Part shown: positions 14,587 to 21,354 of the stretch, in pieces | How the letters are laid out: each line of letters opens with the position of its first letter | How positions within the stretch are numbered: position 1 is the stretch's first letter | Program-made: the position numbers and the translations under genes | Source of the DNA: Opitutaceae bacterium | GTDB lineage: Bacteria > Verrucomicrobiota > Verrucomicrobiia > Opitutales > Opitutaceae | Length of the DNA: 21,354 nucleotides | NCBI GenBank assembly: GCA_003168315.1 | Contig: PMSP01000388.1 | Span: 314 to 21,667 of the forward strand | Direction of reading: 5' to 3' | Notes under the pieces: generated by a model | What the model saw: only the letters and a program-made list of their open reading frames with translations | What the model was told of the DNA's origin: nothing | The model's database searches: none

Positions 14587-14985
14587 ACCACTAGAAGGAT
14601 GGATTATTCGGCCGACAATCCCGCCTTGGTGGCCAAGGTCGAGGAAGGCGTTCCGGTTCTCGACGTCGTCGCGTTTGGTCGCGAGGTGGGATTTACCGCT
14701 GAAGAATTGGCCAGACTGATTCAGATTCCATCGCGGACCTATGCACGGCGCGTGGCCGGCAAGTCGCGATTGAAGCTTGATGAAGGCGAGCGCGTTGTGC
14801 GGATCATGCGGCTTTACGACAAGGCAAAACGGGCGCTCGGCACGAACGAACGGGCTCGACGCTGGCTGAACCGACCCCTTCGTGTGCTCGGGGGACGAAC
14901 TCCGCTCGATTTCGCAAGGACCGAACCCGGTGCGCGTGAAGTGGAGGCGGTACTCCACAGATTTGAAGAAGGTATATTTTCGTGA
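14581..14985 (+). CDS. MbcA/ParS/Xre-type antitoxin (DUF2384)
   Basis: The 134-residue protein has a helix-turn-helix region GFTAEELARLIQIPSRTYARRVAGKSRLKLDEGERVVR (about 38-75). The toxin-binding MbcA/ParS C-terminal domain ALGTNERARRWLNRPLRVLGGRTPLDFARTEPGAREVEAVLHRFEEGIFS follows (85-134). WLN(R/T)P...LGGxTPxD is the hallmark of the family. These antitoxins inhibit RES-domain NAD-degrading toxins and repress their own operon. No Shine-Dalgarno precedes ATG 14581; the start lies inside a palindrome. The stop overlaps the toxin start by four bases (GTGA, 14982-14985). Confidence 0.92.
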   Translation: MATTRRMDYSADNPALVAKVEEGVPVLDVVAFGREVGFTAEELARLIQIPSRTYARRVAGKSRLKLDEGERVVRIMRLYDKAKRALGTNERARRWLNRPLRVLGGRTPLDFARTEPGAREVEAVLHRFEEGIFS

Positions 14986-15467
14986 CGGAGCCCGTCACGG
15001 TTTGGCGACTCAGTGCCCGGCGCCTCGCAAGGACGGCTCTTTCTGGCAACGGTGCATTTCGGTACGGTGGGCGCTGGAATCTCCCGGGAACGCGAGTCGT
15101 CTATTGCGCGGAATCGCGGGCACTGGCTGCCATGGAATCTTTGGTTCATGTTGAGGATATCGAGGACTTGGGTGCCTTCGAATGGCAGGCTACGGCCATT
15201 GCTCTTCCCAGCGCTGCGATCGAACGTCCTTTCCGTTACCCCAAGTCCTGGAGGACTTATCCCTATTCGGTATCGACTCAAAGATTCGGCAGCGCATGGG
15301 TGCGAAGCCAACGAAGCGTCGCACTGCGCGTGCCAAGCGCCATCGTTCCGGGAGAATTCAACTTCCTTATCAATCCCGCGCATCCTGATTTCAGAAGGCT
15401 CAAGGTTGCGACCGCGGTACCCTTCCGGTTCGATCCCCGACTTGCAAATTTAGGCGAGATCATCTGA
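14982..15467 (+). CDS. RES-domain toxin (MbcT/ParT type)
   Basis: The 161-residue protein shows the RES fold: VWRLS (7-11), GAFRYGGRWNLPGTRVVYCAESRALAAMESLVHV (24-57), and NFLINPAHPDFRRLKV near the end. Likely active-site residues by family pattern are Arg31 (GGRWN), Tyr41 (VVYCAE) and Glu52 (AAMESLVH). Characterised RES toxins degrade or phosphorolyse NAD+, or modify proteins with ADP-ribose, and arrest growth. The start is GTG 14982, overlapping the antitoxin stop. All expected motifs are intact, so the module looks functional. Confidence 0.92.
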   Translation: MTEPVTVWRLSARRLARTALSGNGAFRYGGRWNLPGTRVVYCAESRALAAMESLVHVEDIEDLGAFEWQATAIALPSAAIERPFRYPKSWRTYPYSVSTQRFGSAWVRSQRSVALRVPSAIVPGEFNFLINPAHPDFRRLKVATAVPFRFDPRLANLGEII

Positions 15468-15475
15468 CAGCCAGT

Positions 15476-15555
15476 CAACGGCCAGCGGCATCGTCGGACT
15501 TTATGCTTATCCCGTTCAGCTGCATGCGGACCACATAATTGCGAGCCTGCCGTTG
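15476..15555. repeat. Nested inverted repeat between two convergent toxin genes
   Basis: CAACGGC (15476-15482) pairs with GCCGTTG (15549-15555). The stem can extend by AG/CT if C15483 is bulged. Inside it, TTATG (15501-15505) pairs with CATAA (15534-15538), and CCG (15512-15514) with CGG (15527-15529). The structure begins 9 bases after the RES-toxin stop and ends 42 bases before the PemK-like toxin stop. A bidirectional terminator is the simplest reading. Confidence 0.4.
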
Positions 15556-15596
15556 CCCTACGGTTCACCTTGTAGATAAACTTTGGGAAGCCAAGA

Positions 15597-15941
15597 TTAC
15601 GAAAAGAGTCGAAGTGCGGCGACAAGTGTTCGGTGGAGATGCCGCTTGCGTTCGAAGGAGACGTGGCCGACGACCGCAGAAATCGCCGCCTTTTTCACCA
15701 CGGGGAATAGAAGGCAGTCGAAAACGGGCAGATGGTCCAAGCCGTCCGCTTCATCAAGAAGGATTTCGCCAGGTCGCAATTCCTGCGCGGGCCGGCGCGT
15801 CGAGCCATAAATTACATTTATCCGATCGACCCGGGGTGAGCAAGCGACCTCCGCCGGGGAAAGAACAATGGCCGGATGTTCATCCCGGTCATTGGCGTTG
15901 ATCCGAACCTTGACGATATCCCATTGCCGAACCGGATTCAT
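15597..15941 (-). CDS. PemK/MazF-family toxin
   Basis: The 114-residue protein begins MNPVRQWDIVKVRINANDRDEHPAIVLSPAEV, the PemK/MazF pattern (strand, loop, H-P-A-I-V-L-S). DRINVIYGSTRRPAQ, LRPGEILLDEADGLDHLPVFDC and VVGHVSFERKRHLHRTLVAALRLF follow. It differs greatly from the MazF-like toxin at 9940-10272, so the two modules are not a recent duplication. The predicted activity is ribonuclease. ATG 15941 overlaps the antitoxin stop by four bases (15938-15941). Confidence 0.85.
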   Translation of the reverse strand: MNPVRQWDIVKVRINANDRDEHPAIVLSPAEVACSPRVDRINVIYGSTRRPAQELRPGEILLDEADGLDHLPVFDCLLFPVVKKAAISAVVGHVSFERKRHLHRTLVAALRLFS

Positions 15942-16168
15942 CGTTCAAGCGGCGATGAGTCGGTCGGAAGTGAATTCAGGTATTCTGCACGCTCCTCGCC
16001 CACGGCGAAGTGCCCATCAGGATAATGCGGTATTGGTTCCGGCAACGTGGCTTCGATCAGCTGCAGCATCCTCTGGCCGCGCCGGATAAAGATGGGGCGT
16101 TTCTTCAACGCCATATCAGCTAGGGGCCCGAGCTTGGCCTTGGCTTCAGTTACCGAGTAAGTCTTCAT
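15938..16168 (-). CDS. Phd/YefM-like antitoxin
   Basis: The 76-residue protein opens MKTYSVTEAKAKLGPLADMALKKRPIFIRRGQRMLQLIEA, the Phd/YefM layout: a strand, the VTEAKAKL helix, a second helix, then the beta strands around (I/V)x(R/K)xGxxxxxLI. The rest (PEPIPHYPDGHFAVGEERAEYLNSLPTDS) is the acidic, flexible toxin-binding tail. It is the first gene of the operon with the PemK-like toxin. ATG 16168 has no clear Shine-Dalgarno. Confidence 0.85.
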   Translation of the reverse strand: MKTYSVTEAKAKLGPLADMALKKRPIFIRRGQRMLQLIEATLPEPIPHYPDGHFAVGEERAEYLNSLPTDSSPLER

Positions 16169-16296
16169 AACGAACTCATAAGGGTCTGAAAAACGGTCTC
16201 CGTCGATACGACAGAAAGCCAGGCGTTGAGCGGGAAATTCTATGGTAGACAGGAAAGAACAAACAAGTTCCGGCGACCTTCAGTGGTGACCCGAGC

Positions 16297-19167
16297 TCAT
16301 TTGGACTGAAGACGGCTTATGTCCGATTGGCATCGCGCTATGATCCGATAGAGCCGGTTGATCTTCGCCATCTCCGATTGGGTCAGGCGTTTCTTAGGCA
16401 CCGTGAGGTCCGTGTAGAAATACTTGGTCAATGAGTTGAATTCCAGGTCGCTCCCGAGATAGGCGACATCGGGATGAAGCTTCGATGTCACGTACTCATA
16501 GTGGGAATAGGGAAGCTCCTGTGTTTTCGTTATGTCCGCCTTCTCGTAGTTAGGGACGGTAGCCCCGGGATGAAACCATGTGTCGCTCCAATGAGTGACG
16601 TTCATGCCTTCGGCGACCGGCATTGTCAGGACGGGCTGGTTGACAATCGACTTAACGCTTTCGATGGCGCGGTTCATCTCGTCCTTCTCCGCCGCGATCT
16701 GCTCCGAGACGGTAAGGTCCCTGGGCGGGGAGGTCGGCGCGGGCGTCGGGGCGACGGCCGGCTTGGCAACGGATATGCCCGAGAGGGAGCCTTCGTCTGT
16801 TTCGCTGAGCGTGCGAATCTCTACCCCACGGTATCTCACCACGGCGTCCGCACTGTCGCTGAACGCTCCCAGCCCGACGAGGTAGGATTCCTTGGGTGTG
16901 TCGAGAGTGGCGGGCGTCTCCGCGTTCTCAAAGACTAGGTCGCCATTCACGGATGCCGAGACCCTCCCATCCTTGAGCACGAGGTCGAACGAGTTCAACT
17001 TGTCGTTGAGTGCGACAGGCTGACTCATTTCCCTCAGCGACCATCCCTGGCTGAAGCAAATAATGTCTCCTTCCACGTCGTGCCGCTTCAGCCGAAAGCC
17101 GAACCATTTGTAGGTTTCGATGTCTGGCTGACCGATAACGATCCCGCCCTGAAAATTGGTGTCGGATGAGCGAATTACCTCGAAACTTCCTCGCACCTCG
17201 AAATTCCCGCCCACCGGCATCTTCGGGTACAGCATGTGTCCCTTGCGCCCGTATTCCACATCCAGGGATCCATCGACGTTCCTGTGCGCCTCGCCAAAAC
17301 TAAAGACCCAATTGGTGTCGTGGTCGCTCGTCGGCATCATCGTGACCCACTTGCCCTCCACGAGGTGCTGCTCATCCGTCAGCAGGGAGAGCCGCAGCCG
17401 AATGAACTCGCCTGAGCGCGCGTCGGAGGTGTGCTTTCCATCGAGCTCGGCGAATATCCTCAGCGCGGTGGCCCGGTCGCCCGAGTTGCGTGCCGCTTCG
17501 GCCGCAGTTACTTCCGCCCCGAGCGGCCCCGTGCGCGCCGCGACTTCCAGCGGCATTGACGACAGGTCGCGACCCCAGCTGTTCAACGCCGCCGGGGTGA
17601 GCTTCCAGCCGACGGACTCCAGCTGCTTCCGGGCGATGTCGTAGTGCCCCGCAAAATAGGCGACGACGGCGAACGAGGTGCGCCAGCCGGTAAGCGAGGA
17701 CGCCTGCGTGGGTTCTGCAACGTAGCCCTCGTACATCTTTTGGAGGAGCGGCCAGATGTCGGCGCGGCCGAAGATCCGCTGGCCTGCCGGCATGTCTGAC
17801 TCCGATTCCACGTCCAGCACGCAATCAAACAGCTTGCGCGGCACGTCGGTGTCGAAGCGGCCGGTGTCGAGGGCCGCTTTCCCGAACGCGATCTCGGCGG
17901 GGCCGTTGCCGTACCAGCGCGGGCGCAGGCCCCATCGCAAGTTTTTCCACGCTGCGGGATAGTCTATCTGAGCGGCGACCGTGCGGTCAAACCAGGTGCG
18001 CATGTCCTTGAGTCCGCTGCCCAGCGAGTCATAGATCATGAGGTTCGGAGCCATCGGATAGTTGGGATGAAGGACCCACGCCTCCACCAGAGGTTTTTGG
18101 GCCTCGACGATGAGCCTGTTGAATTCGGCCCACTGCTGGTCGCTGACTGTGTCGCTGCCGCCGTTCCCGCGCGCGGCCCAGGCATCGATGATGCAGCGCT
18201 CGCCGTCGAGGACAAGCGCCAGCCAGTGGAACGCTGGGCCGGCATCATAGACGATGCGGCACACGGCGGCATCGTTCCTAGTGAAAAAGGTGTAGCCCCA
18301 ACTGTCGATGAACAGCGAGGCTATCTCCTGCTGGTCGCCCGGTTGGAAGCTTCCGTCCACGAAACAACTTGTAACAAGCGCGAGCGCTTTGGTGTTAAGC
18401 TCACCTTCCTGGTCATAGTCGTACTTCGACTCGTTCATCAGGCTCACGTCGGCGAACAGCGCCGGGAAGGCCAGGTGGCGCGTCGCCGGGAACACGGCTA
18501 CTGCTCTCTTGTAGAGATTGACGCGGTCGTACCAATTGAGGGTGCACGCTGCCGCAAGGGAGAGGACGAGCGGATCCGTGCATAAGGGGTCATGGGCGAG
18601 CCTTTCGCTCTCGGAGTCGAGCGAGAGCGTGCTGCCGGCCTTGGGCCCGAAGTCGGCCTTGTCGATGTAAACGTCAATGAATTCCTCGGTGGCGTGGTCG
18701 GGACCCGCCTCGTGAATCCCGCGATTCTGGTATCCTTCGAGCCATTGACGCCGCAAGAACCCGCGATCGGCCGCCCGTTTGTCCTTAACGGTAGGCGTCG
18801 CCGCAAGGGGGATTGGACGGGAGGCCAGCTCATACGGGCTTAGCGATGGCGGTTGCACCTTCACGAACGGGGCAATTCTTGTCCGCGCAACGTATGCCGC
18901 GATTACTAGGAGGATCACGGCGGCACCGAGAATCAGGGCTCCCCGGCTTTTTCCCCCCCGGTTGGCCGGTGCAGCAGGGCTGAGCGGGGGCGGGGCGGCG
19001 CCCGTCGCATCAGGCTTTAGAATGTCGTCCAGGAGCCGCCAGCCAGTGTCCTGTTCGCCCTTCACGTACTCCGCACCGGTCAGTTCCCCGGAGTCGCGGC
19101 GGCGGCGAAGCTCGTCAAGCGTCGCAATTCCAAGGTCCGCGTCGCCGCGGCGGATGCTATAGATCAT
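16297..19167 (-). CDS. Unrecognised 956-residue membrane-anchored protein with GYF-like and laminin-G-like parts
   Basis: I do not recognise the whole protein. Residues 1-50 (MIYSIRRGDADLGIATLDELRRR...GWRLLDDIL) resemble the small GYF_2-type domain often found at the N-terminus of bacterial membrane proteins. A proline/alanine linker leads to one membrane segment at 76-94. Residues 100-600 form a mostly helical region with many Trp, Tyr and paired aromatic residues. Residues about 600-765 look like a concanavalin/laminin-G or DUF1080-like beta sandwich (FEVRGSFEVIR...GGIVIGQPDIETYKWFGFRLKR...DLVLKDGRVSASVNGDLVFEN). A proline-rich linker near 805 precedes a final region with many Tyr and charged residues. 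The topology suggests an N-terminus in the cytoplasm and a large periplasmic part. It may bind or process carbohydrate; no catalytic motif is evident. Confidence 0.75.
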   Translation of the reverse strand: MIYSIRRGDADLGIATLDELRRRRDSGELTGAEYVKGEQDTGWRLLDDILKPDATGAAPPPLSPAAPANRGGKSRGALILGAAVILLVIAAYVARTRIAPFVKVQPPSLSPYELASRPIPLAATPTVKDKRAADRGFLRRQWLEGYQNRGIHEAGPDHATEEFIDVYIDKADFGPKAGSTLSLDSESERLAHDPLCTDPLVLSLAAACTLNWYDRVNLYKRAVAVFPATRHLAFPALFADVSLMNESKYDYDQEGELNTKALALVTSCFVDGSFQPGDQQEIASLFIDSWGYTFFTRNDAAVCRIVYDAGPAFHWLALVLDGERCIIDAWAARGNGGSDTVSDQQWAEFNRLIVEAQKPLVEAWVLHPNYPMAPNLMIYDSLGSGLKDMRTWFDRTVAAQIDYPAAWKNLRWGLRPRWYGNGPAEIAFGKAALDTGRFDTDVPRKLFDCVLDVESESDMPAGQRIFGRADIWPLLQKMYEGYVAEPTQASSLTGWRTSFAVVAYFAGHYDIARKQLESVGWKLTPAALNSWGRDLSSMPLEVAARTGPLGAEVTAAEAARNSGDRATALRIFAELDGKHTSDARSGEFIRLRLSLLTDEQHLVEGKWVTMMPTSDHDTNWVFSFGEAHRNVDGSLDVEYGRKGHMLYPKMPVGGNFEVRGSFEVIRSSDTNFQGGIVIGQPDIETYKWFGFRLKRHDVEGDIICFSQGWSLREMSQPVALNDKLNSFDLVLKDGRVSASVNGDLVFENAETPATLDTPKESYLVGLGAFSDSADAVVRYRGVEIRTLSETDEGSLSGISVAKPAVAPTPAPTSPPRDLTVSEQIAAEKDEMNRAIESVKSIVNQPVLTMPVAEGMNVTHWSDTWFHPGATVPNYEKADITKTQELPYSHYEYVTSKLHPDVAYLGSDLEFNSLTKYFYTDLTVPKKRLTQSEMAKINRLYRIIARCQSDISRLQSK

Positions 19168-19193
19168 ATGGGGTTGATGCGCCGAAATGCCTT

Positions 19194-19215
19194 GAAGGCT
19201 GTTTCAACAGCCTTC
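19194..19215. terminator. Strong perfect hairpin between MBL gene and 956-residue gene
   Basis: GAAGGCTGT (19194-19202) pairs exactly with ACAGCCTTC (19207-19215) around the tetraloop TTCA. It lies 46 bases after the stop of the MBL gene and 26 bases before the start of the next gene, both on the minus strand. There is no clear T-tract, so it could be a terminator of the MBL transcript, an attenuator, or an mRNA-stabilising hairpin. Confidence 0.45.
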
Positions 19216-19261
19216 TGTCCTGGGCGAATGCGCAGGCATTCGGTGGCGCGCGGCATCGATT

Positions 19262-20395
19262 TTATCTGGGGTATGAGGTTTCCTTTCCAGATTCCAGTTT
19301 TGCGGGCTGGCGCTCCGCAGCGATGCGGGTGGCGTAGGTGCGCCTATGGCCGGTCGCCGGGATCGACACCGAGTAGCTGAGGCCGCTGGGATCCACTGCC
19401 AGGTGAATGTAGTTGCCGTCGCATTTCTCGGGGACGTTGGCTATGAACTCGTCGGCTGTGTTGTTTTGGATGTCACCGCGGACATTCTTGTGCAGCTGGT
19501 ACATGGCCTGCAGCCCGGGTGAACTTCTGAGGCCCTCGATCGTGGAGCCCGCGGTCCCCTTGCGGGCCCCGTTGTTCATGACGGAGACGGTGGGTGCGAG
19601 GCTGTGGATCAGGACCGGATTGTTGCTCAGGCCGAGGCCATGGTGGTCGACCTGGTAGACATCCACCTGGCCGACCCGGTTGACCGGGGTCACGAGCGCG
19701 CCTTCAGTGTTCCACGTGAGGTCGCCGCCGTCGAAGAAGCGGAACGGCCCGAAGTCGAGGACGAGGGCGATGCTGTTCGCATTGTCGGTTGTATCCGTGG
19801 GCTTGGGAGTGTTTTCGCCGGCGATCGGATTGGGGCCCGCGCCGGCCGGGGCTGGTGCGAAGTGCTGCTTTGCCGCGACGCAGCGCAGCGTGAGGGAGGG
19901 GAGCCCGGCGGGGGACCGCAGGGGAATCATGTCGCCCGCATGGATGACATTGCGCCGGTCCGCGATGAATTCGCGGTAGGGACGCAGAAGCATGACCCAG
20001 CGAACGTCCCTTGGATCGTTGTCGGGATCGGCGGTGGGCAGGCCGTTGTCATACACCTGGCCGATCGGAATCAGCGTGGAGAGCTCCGCCGCGCCGCCGT
20101 AGTGGTCCATGTGGAAATGGGTGGTGACATAATGGTCAATTTTTTTCAGCCCGGCGATGTCCGCGGCCACGTGGTGGATTCGCCCCGAATCCCGGGCGCC
20201 CGGGCTGCCCGAGTCGATCAGAACGGACTCGCCGGACGGCGTCACGATGAGGGTGGCGCCGCCGCCTTCGACATCCACCCAATAGATATCCAGCCTGCCG
20301 TCCGATGCGCCGGCATACGCGGACAGAAGGGTGAAACCTGCCGCGAGCGCGCGAAGGATCCGATTGAGGCGACGCGCCAAGGGGCTCAGGTTCAT
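19262..20395 (-). CDS. Exported ComEC-like metallo-beta-lactamase-fold hydrolase
   Basis: From ATG 20395 the protein has 377 residues, with a signal peptide (RILRALAAGFTLLSAYAGA, cleavage near 30). LDIYWVDVEGGGATLIVTPSGESVLIDSGS (35-64) and THFHMDHYGG (92-101; H93, H95, D97, H98) define the MBL fold. NANSIALVLDFGPFRFFDGGDLTWNTE (206-231; D225) and VDHHG (249-253) complete the metal site in the order typical of the ComEC/Rec2 C-terminal domain. Here the domain is free-standing and exported, not fused to a membrane channel. Role unknown: possibly a periplasmic phosphodiesterase or nuclease. The same frame stays open upstream to 20665, but that part lacks conserved features, so I start at the signal peptide. 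No clear ribosome-binding site is seen. Confidence 0.87.
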   Translation of the reverse strand: MNLSPLARRLNRILRALAAGFTLLSAYAGASDGRLDIYWVDVEGGGATLIVTPSGESVLIDSGSPGARDSGRIHHVAADIAGLKKIDHYVTTHFHMDHYGGAAELSTLIPIGQVYDNGLPTADPDNDPRDVRWVMLLRPYREFIADRRNVIHAGDMIPLRSPAGLPSLTLRCVAAKQHFAPAPAGAGPNPIAGENTPKPTDTTDNANSIALVLDFGPFRFFDGGDLTWNTEGALVTPVNRVGQVDVYQVDHHGLGLSNNPVLIHSLAPTVSVMNNGARKGTAGSTIEGLRSSPGLQAMYQLHKNVRGDIQNNTADEFIANVPEKCDGNYIHLAVDPSGLSYSVSIPATGHRRTYATRIAAERQPAKLESGKETSYPR

Positions 20396-20709
20396 TGAGC
20401 CGGGTCGCTGGGCATGAACGCGGGCGCCTTGGCGCAGGGACCCATCGCACTGGCATGCATCAGCGGGCGGAAGAAAACGAAACATGGCCTGGGTGGGGGA
20501 CTTTTTTGAAGGAGCTGTGGCGGGTGGCTCGGGCAACGACGTGCCGCCGTCGGAATCTCGGATGGGGAAACGTGGCCGGATGATTGGCCCCATGGGTTTT
20601 TTCTCAAACCTTATTCCGGTCTCTGGCGCCTGCATGGGCGTCCCTTCCCCTCGCTCAATCCGCAAGTCGGCGCCGCTAGGAGCGATTGAACGGGGCTCAT
20701 GGGGCGCCT

Positions 20710-20729
20710 TTCGGTGTTAGGCCACCGAA
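20710..20729. promoter_or_regulatory. Perfect dyad TTCGGTG-N6-CACCGAA
   Basis: TTCGGTG (20710-20716) and CACCGAA (20723-20729) form a 7+7 dyad about 200 bases upstream of the predicted sigma-54 promoter. That is a usual distance for an enhancer-binding-protein site. A hairpin or terminator function is the alternative; no gene ends just upstream on the plus strand. Confidence 0.35.
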
Positions 20730-20915
20730 GCATTGCCGATTTCAAGGGGCCTGTGAAAGGCGGCGCGATTCAGACAGAAAAATTGGGGCCGACCATAGGG
20801 GCGGTGCCGCGCCGGCGCCGGGAAAGGCCGCACGAGATCATAGGGGCGCCGGCCGTTCCCTTCCCCAATACCGCCCCGCGAGCCCGAACAGTCTAACTGT
20901 CAACAGTGGCAATGC

Positions 20916-20930
20916 TGGCACGGCCGTTGC
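20916..20930 (+). promoter_or_regulatory. Sigma-54-type -24/-12 promoter of the DUF4450 gene
   Basis: TGGCACG-N4-TTGC fits the core sigma-54 consensus at all eleven defined positions, with the GG and GC elements correctly spaced. Transcription would begin near 20942, directly before the GGAGG ribosome-binding site at 20944-20948 and the ATG at 20956. The orientation matches the gene. Known consensus, observed sequence; activity is inferred. Confidence 0.6.
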
Positions 20931-20955
20931 GGGAGCTCTTGATGGAGGTGCGCCC

Positions 20956-21354
20956 ATGAAACTACCCCGGTTTTTGTCCGCCGGCGCCGGCGGATTCGTC
21001 CTGCTTGTCATCGTCGCGGCACCGCCGGCGGCCGGGCAGGAGCCGTCGGGCCGCCGGATCTCCCCGAACCTGGCCGGAAACATCGGGCGTCCCCTGCGCT
21101 ACCGGCCCGAAGGGGCGGACTTCGTCATCGAGAACGGCGCGGAATTCTTCAACCGGTCCCTTTACGGCGGGGACACCGCCTTTCGGGTGGACGGCGGGGA
21201 CAAGCCCGAGTTTGTTCTCTATTTGCCGGGCCGGGGCGGAAATCTCCGCCTCGCCATTCGTTCGGTGGAGGGCGCAAAGTGGCTCCACGACGCGGAACAC
21301 GTCGTGACCCGCTATCGCCCGGGCCAGCTCCTCTACGAGGTGCGCGACCCGCTG
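20956..21354 (+). CDS. Exported DUF4450 family protein (3' end beyond right edge)
   Basis: The visible 133 residues begin with a signal peptide (FVLLVIVAAPPAAGQ, cleavage near 27). The sequence RYRPEGADFVIENGAEFFNRSLYG...TAFRVDGGDKPEFVLYLPGRGGNLR matches what I know of the DUF4450 start. That family occurs near polysaccharide-degradation genes in Bacteroidetes and Verrucomicrobia and is usually around 1000 residues; it is thought to resemble glycoside hydrolases, without an established activity. The start is well supported: GGAGG at 20944-20948 is seven bases before ATG 20956, and a signal peptide follows. A sigma-54-like promoter lies directly upstream. Confidence 0.82.
   Translation, partial: MKLPRFLSAGAGGFVLLVIVAAPPAAGQEPSGRRISPNLAGNIGRPLRYRPEGADFVIENGAEFFNRSLYGGDTAFRVDGGDKPEFVLYLPGRGGNLRLAIRSVEGAKWLHDAEHVVTRYRPGQLLYEVRDPL

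Larger units (their letters stand above)
20396..20955. other. Long divergent intergenic region before the DUF4450 gene
   Basis: No gene is supported in these 560 bases. The region does contain structured DNA: a perfect dyad TTCGGTG-N6-CACCGAA at 20710-20729, a 13-base direct repeat GAYCATAGGGGCG at 20791-20803 and 20836-20848, an ACAGT/ACTGT cluster at 20888-20907, and a sigma-54-type promoter at 20916-20930. Together these look like a regulatory region for the plus-strand gene. Confidence 0.5.

Noticed and set aside
20396..20665. N-terminal extension of the MBL protein
   Set aside because: The extra 90 residues lack conserved features and would bury the signal peptide in the middle of the protein.
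1..21354. CRISPR array, tRNA, rRNA, insertion sequence or phage genes
   Set aside because: I looked for spaced direct repeats, tRNA-like ends, transposase or integrase motifs and phage structural proteins and saw none; a program search could still find weak cases.

Overview
The window is a GC-rich bacterial chromosome segment whose gene content points to Verrucomicrobiota, most likely Opitutaceae. The main clues are a secreted NHL/Ig-like protein ending in two copies of a C-terminal domain that I associate with Verrucomicrobia, a NagB-like protein of the type fused to a PIG-L deacetylase in Bacteroidetes, a DUF4450 protein, and many exported enzymes with weak or absent Shine-Dalgarno sequences. 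This assignment comes from family knowledge, not from a database search.

Layout. 1-4604: a left-truncated NagB-like sugar-phosphate deaminase (-), a 749-residue membrane protein with a TMTC/PMT-like head and nine TPRs (+), a PIG-L deacetylase (-) and a small VOC protein (+). 4627-6440: a two-gene minus-strand unit, a DUF899 thioredoxin-fold protein followed by a protein with a possible Rossmann motif. 6441-6991: a long non-coding gap. 6992-9166: the secreted NHL-propeller/Ig-like protein (+). 9207-9857: a LysE/RhtB exporter (-). 9940-16168: three compact type II toxin-antitoxin modules (RHH/MazF, MbcA-Xre/RES, Phd/PemK), with an exported S9A peptidase, a SnoaL-like protein and an exported cyclase between them. 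16297-19167: a 956-residue membrane-anchored protein I do not recognise. 19262-20395: an exported ComEC-like metallo-beta-lactamase-fold protein. 20956-21354: the start of an exported DUF4450 protein, cut by the right edge.

How the genes fit together. NagB-like plus PIG-L suggests N-acetyl-amino-sugar handling: deacetylation, then deamination or isomerisation. Most other non-TA genes are exported or membrane enzymes of a saprophytic, polymer-degrading lifestyle. The two best regulatory signals are a consensus-like sigma-54 promoter directly before the DUF4450 gene, and a set of TGCCA/TGGCA palindromes at the MbcA-RES module, one of which overlaps the antitoxin start codon. I see no rRNA, tRNA, CRISPR array, insertion sequence or integrase. 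No wholly new system is evident. The strongest leads are the sigma-54 architecture, the TA operators, the split NagB/PIG-L pair and the unrecognised 956-residue protein.
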